Assembly: GCA_021776335.1 (NCBI GenBank)
Contig: JAJFGB010000001.1
Span: 1-64,000, forward strand
Reading direction: 5' to 3'
Length of the DNA stretch: 64,000 nucleotides
Source of the DNA: Hyphococcus sp.
GTDB lineage: Bacteria > Pseudomonadota > Alphaproteobacteria > Caulobacterales > Parvularculaceae
Below, piece by piece: positions 62,028 to 64,000 of this stretch (within the stretch, counting starts at the first letter, position 1; each line of letters opens with the position of its first letter). Under the pieces are notes generated by a model. The model saw nothing but the letters and a program-made list of their open reading frames with translations, did no database searches and was not told the origin of the DNA. The translations under genes were made by a program, and so were the position numbers.

Positions 62028-62675
62028 TCAGACTTTCGCCAGGACGACATTGAATTGAAACGGCGCCGATTCACTTTCGCGCGTTGCGATGAGGGTTGTC
62101 TGCAAGGCTTGAGGCAACTCATTGAGGAGATGATCCACGTCATTCAGTGGCTCATTTTCAAAATACATTTGCGTCGTGATCTCGCGGTAGCCACGGCGGG
62201 ATACTTTGAAATGAATGTGAGGCGGTCGCGTCCAGTTCTTGCTCGCGGGATACGCACCCGGCCTTACGGTTTTAAACCGGTAGCGGCCTTCGGCATCTGA
62301 CTTGAGAATGGCCCAGCCCTGAAAGTGCGGATCAAGCGGTGCGGGATTTGGGTCCCGTTCATGCGCATAGCGACCGGCGGCGTTAGCCTGCCAGATATCG
62401 ACCACGGCATCGGCAACAGGCGCGCCGGCGTCATCTAAAACCCTGCCTTCAACGATAACAACTTCACCCATCGCCGCAACATCATTGTCTCCTATCTGGG
62501 TCAGGTCAAAATCTTTGTCCGCCTGGTCAACGATTGGATAGAAGGGGCCTTCTGTGTGCGGCGGTGTAACAGTCGCCGCCGCCAGGCTTTTGGAAGCTGT
62601 TCCCAGCGTGATGCCTGTTCCGACGACTGCCGTCGCGCCGAGTACATCGCGGCGGGAGATTGTTTTTTTTATCAT
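62028..62675 (-). CDS. Tat-exported intradiol ring-cleavage dioxygenase
   Basis: The protein has 215 residues. A Tat signal SRRDVLGATAVVGTG leads the protein. The catalytic domain starts TEGPFYPIV and has VVDIWQANAAGRYAHERDPN (tyrosine ligand) and NWTRPPHIHFKVSRRGYREI (two His ligands), as in catechol/protocatechuate 3,4-dioxygenases, which bind Fe(III) by two Tyr and two His. Export to the periplasm is unusual for the classical enzymes but known for this subgroup. The substrate is unknown. The haem-c lipoprotein follows. Confidence 0.88.
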   Translation of the reverse strand: MIKKTISRRDVLGATAVVGTGITLGTASKSLAAATVTPPHTEGPFYPIVDQADKDFDLTQIGDNDVAAMGEVVIVEGRVLDDAGAPVADAVVDIWQANAAGRYAHERDPNPAPLDPHFQGWAILKSDAEGRYRFKTVRPGAYPASKNWTRPPHIHFKVSRRGYREITTQMYFENEPLNDVDHLLNELPQALQTTLIATRESESAPFQFNVVLAKV

Positions 62676-62731
62676 GAGTGATGCCTCTGTTTCTTTTGTT
62701 TAATCATACTCGATGAGCGGTGATGTGCGCT

Positions 62732-64000
62732 TCACACCAATGTTCGCCGTAACGCATCTTCCCAACCGCTAATGTTTTGCGTGCGCGTCTTTTCCGCCAT
62801 GGCCGGTTGGAAGCGCGCATCAAGGCGCCAGCGCTCCGCGATCTCGTCGGTCGATCCAAAAATGCCCGCCTGCAGCCCCGCAAGATAAGCCGCGCCCAGC
62901 GCAGTTGTTTCCAAGACGCGTGGCCGTTCGATGGGCAAGTCCAGAATGTCGGCGAGAAACTGCATCACCCAGTCATTGGCGACCATGCCGCCATCAACAT
63001 TCAGGGTTTTCGGCGTCACGCCGTCCTTTGCCATGGCGGTCATCAAATCTGCGGTTTGATAAACCACCGCCTCAAGAGCGGCGCGGACAAGATGCGCGCG
63101 TCCGGCGCCGCGGGTGAGGCCATGGATGGCGCCGCGCGCGTCCGGCGCCCAATGGGGCGCGCCAAGCCCGGTAAAGGCGGGGACAAGATAAACACCGTGA
63201 TTGTTGTCGATCGATTCCGCCAGCGCCGCGGTTTCGCTTGCGTCTTTCACAATGCCCAATTCATCGCGCAGCCATTGAATGGCGGCGCCCGCAATAAAGA
63301 TCGAGCCTTCCAGCGCGTAGGAGGTTTTTCCATCAAGGCGATAAGCGATGGTGGTGAGGAGTTTGTTGTCCGACGCGAGCGCTTTGTCGCCCGTGTGGGC
63401 AAGAACAAAACAGCCGGTGCCATAGGTGCTTTTGATGTCGCCCGCGTTGAAGCACGCCTGACCGATCGCTGCTGCCTGTTGATCGCCGGCAACGCCGGAT
63501 ATGGGAACAGAGCGGCCAAAAATTTCAGGGTCCGTCATGCCGAACCCGGCGGCGCAATCAAGCACCTCCGGCAAACAGGCCGGCGGCACTCGGAAATGAT
63601 CCGTCAACGCCGTGTCCCATGCGTTCTCATGAATATTATAAAGCGAGGTGCGGCTGGCGTTGGTCGCATCGGTCACATGAGATGTGCCGCCTGTGAGGCG
63701 CCAGATCAAAAAACTGTCCACAGTGCCAAAGCAAATCTCACCTGTTTCGGCCCGCGCCCGCGCGCCCTCAACATGATCCAGGATCCACGCGGCTTTCGAT
63801 GCGGAAAAATATGGGTCGAGCAGCAATCCTGTGCGGGCGGCAATGTCTTTTTCATGACCGGCGTCGCGCAGAGCCTGACAGATTTCAGCTGTGCGTCGGT
63901 CCTGCCAGACGATAGCGTTATGCAGCGGCTTGCCCGTGGCGCGATCCCACAAGATCGTCGTTTCTCGCTGATTGGTAATGCCGATGGCGGCGATCTCGCC
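62732..64000 (-). CDS. glpK: Glycerol kinase (5' end beyond window)
   Basis: The frame is open to the right edge (423 codons); about 75 N-terminal residues are missing. At the edge it reads [20 protein letters not shown], followed by [12 protein letters not shown], the FGGY kinase N-terminal motif of Glp[32 protein letters not shown] and [20 protein letters not shown] complete the ATPase fold. It phosphorylates glycerol to sn-glycerol 3-phosphate in the cytosol. It is 56 bp upstream of the dioxygenase gene on the same strand. Confidence 0.96.
   Translation of the reverse strand, partial: GEIAAIGITNQRETTILWDRATGKPLHNAIVWQDRRTAEICQALRDAGHEKDIAARTGLLLDPYFSASKAAWILDHVEGARARAETGEICFGTVDSFLIWRLTGGTSHVTDATNASRTSLYNIHENAWDTALTDHFRVPPACLPEVLDCAAGFGMTDPEIFGRSVPISGVAGDQQAAAIGQACFNAGDIKSTYGTGCFVLAHTGDKALASDNKLLTTIAYRLDGKTSYALEGSIFIAGAAIQWLRDELGIVKDASETAALAESIDNNHGVYLVPAFTGLGAPHWAPDARGAIHGLTRGAGRAHLVRAALEAVVYQTADLMTAMAKDGVTPKTLNVDGGMVANDWVMQFLADILDLPIERPRVLETTALGAAYLAGLQAGIFGSTDEIAERWRLDARFQPAMAEKTRTQNISGWEDALRRTLV

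Overview
The window looks like chromosomal DNA of a Gram-negative member of the Pseudomonadota. The evidence is a TonB-dependent receptor, many Sec, Tat and lipoprotein signal peptides, LytTR two-component genes, a sigma-54 activator and a polyhydroxyalkanoate cluster. A palindrome at about 59757-59779 with a CTTGT loop resembles repeats I know from alphaproteobacteria, so that class is my best guess, but it is inference. I see no rRNA, tRNA, CRISPR array or intact transposase.

Layout. 1-3.4 kb: 5' part of a large secreted RHS/YD-repeat protein (minus strand) running off the left edge. 3.7-16 kb: ordinary chromosomal genes, including a flavodoxin-like protein, a LysR regulator divergent from a metallo-hydrolase, MOSC and VOC proteins, an aminotransferase divergent from a Crp/Fnr regulator with a CRP-like palindrome between them, a TonB receptor, a LytS/LytR-type two-component pair and PPK2. 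16.8-37.5 kb: an accessory-looking stretch. It holds a protein with ten 19-residue TGSGDD repeats, a lipoprotein-type subclass B3 metallo-beta-lactamase, two AraC regulators, several DUF1579-like periplasmic proteins, a winged-helix/TPR regulator, tandem periplasmic paralogues, and several gene remnants that are visible only on translating the gaps.

37.5-55.1 kb is the most unusual region. A sigma-54 activator with an FHA-like N-terminus and an intact GAFTGA loop is divergent from a Ser/Thr kinase-TPR protein. Downstream, an intergenic region carries an 11-bp inverted repeat and, about 190 bp further on, a good sigma-54 promoter (GG-N10-GC). This promoter reads into a compact operon: a 62-aa peptide, a 178-aa protein, two paralogous glycine-rich (collagen/polyglycine-like) proteins, an 1,116-aa LamG protein with a hydrophobic C-terminus, a 354-aa unknown, and an alpha/alpha-barrel terpene-cyclase-like protein. 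None of the operon products has a signal peptide. The operon is followed by a TagH-like FHA protein, a PP2C phosphatase, a LysM-TPR lipoprotein and a HAMP-containing Ser/Thr kinase. These are the parts of the type VI secretion threonine-phosphorylation pathway, but no T6SS structural gene is visible. I infer a phospho-regulated, sigma-54-driven system that makes and perhaps exports glycine-rich and LamG surface proteins.

55.2-59.6 kb: a medium-chain-length PHA cluster (phasin, class II phaC, phaZ, phaI-like phasin, phaD) arranged much like that of pseudomonads but without phaC2. 59.9-64 kb: two secreted proteins of modest annotation, a haem-c lipoprotein beside a Tat-exported intradiol dioxygenase, and the glycerol kinase gene glpK, cut by the right edge.
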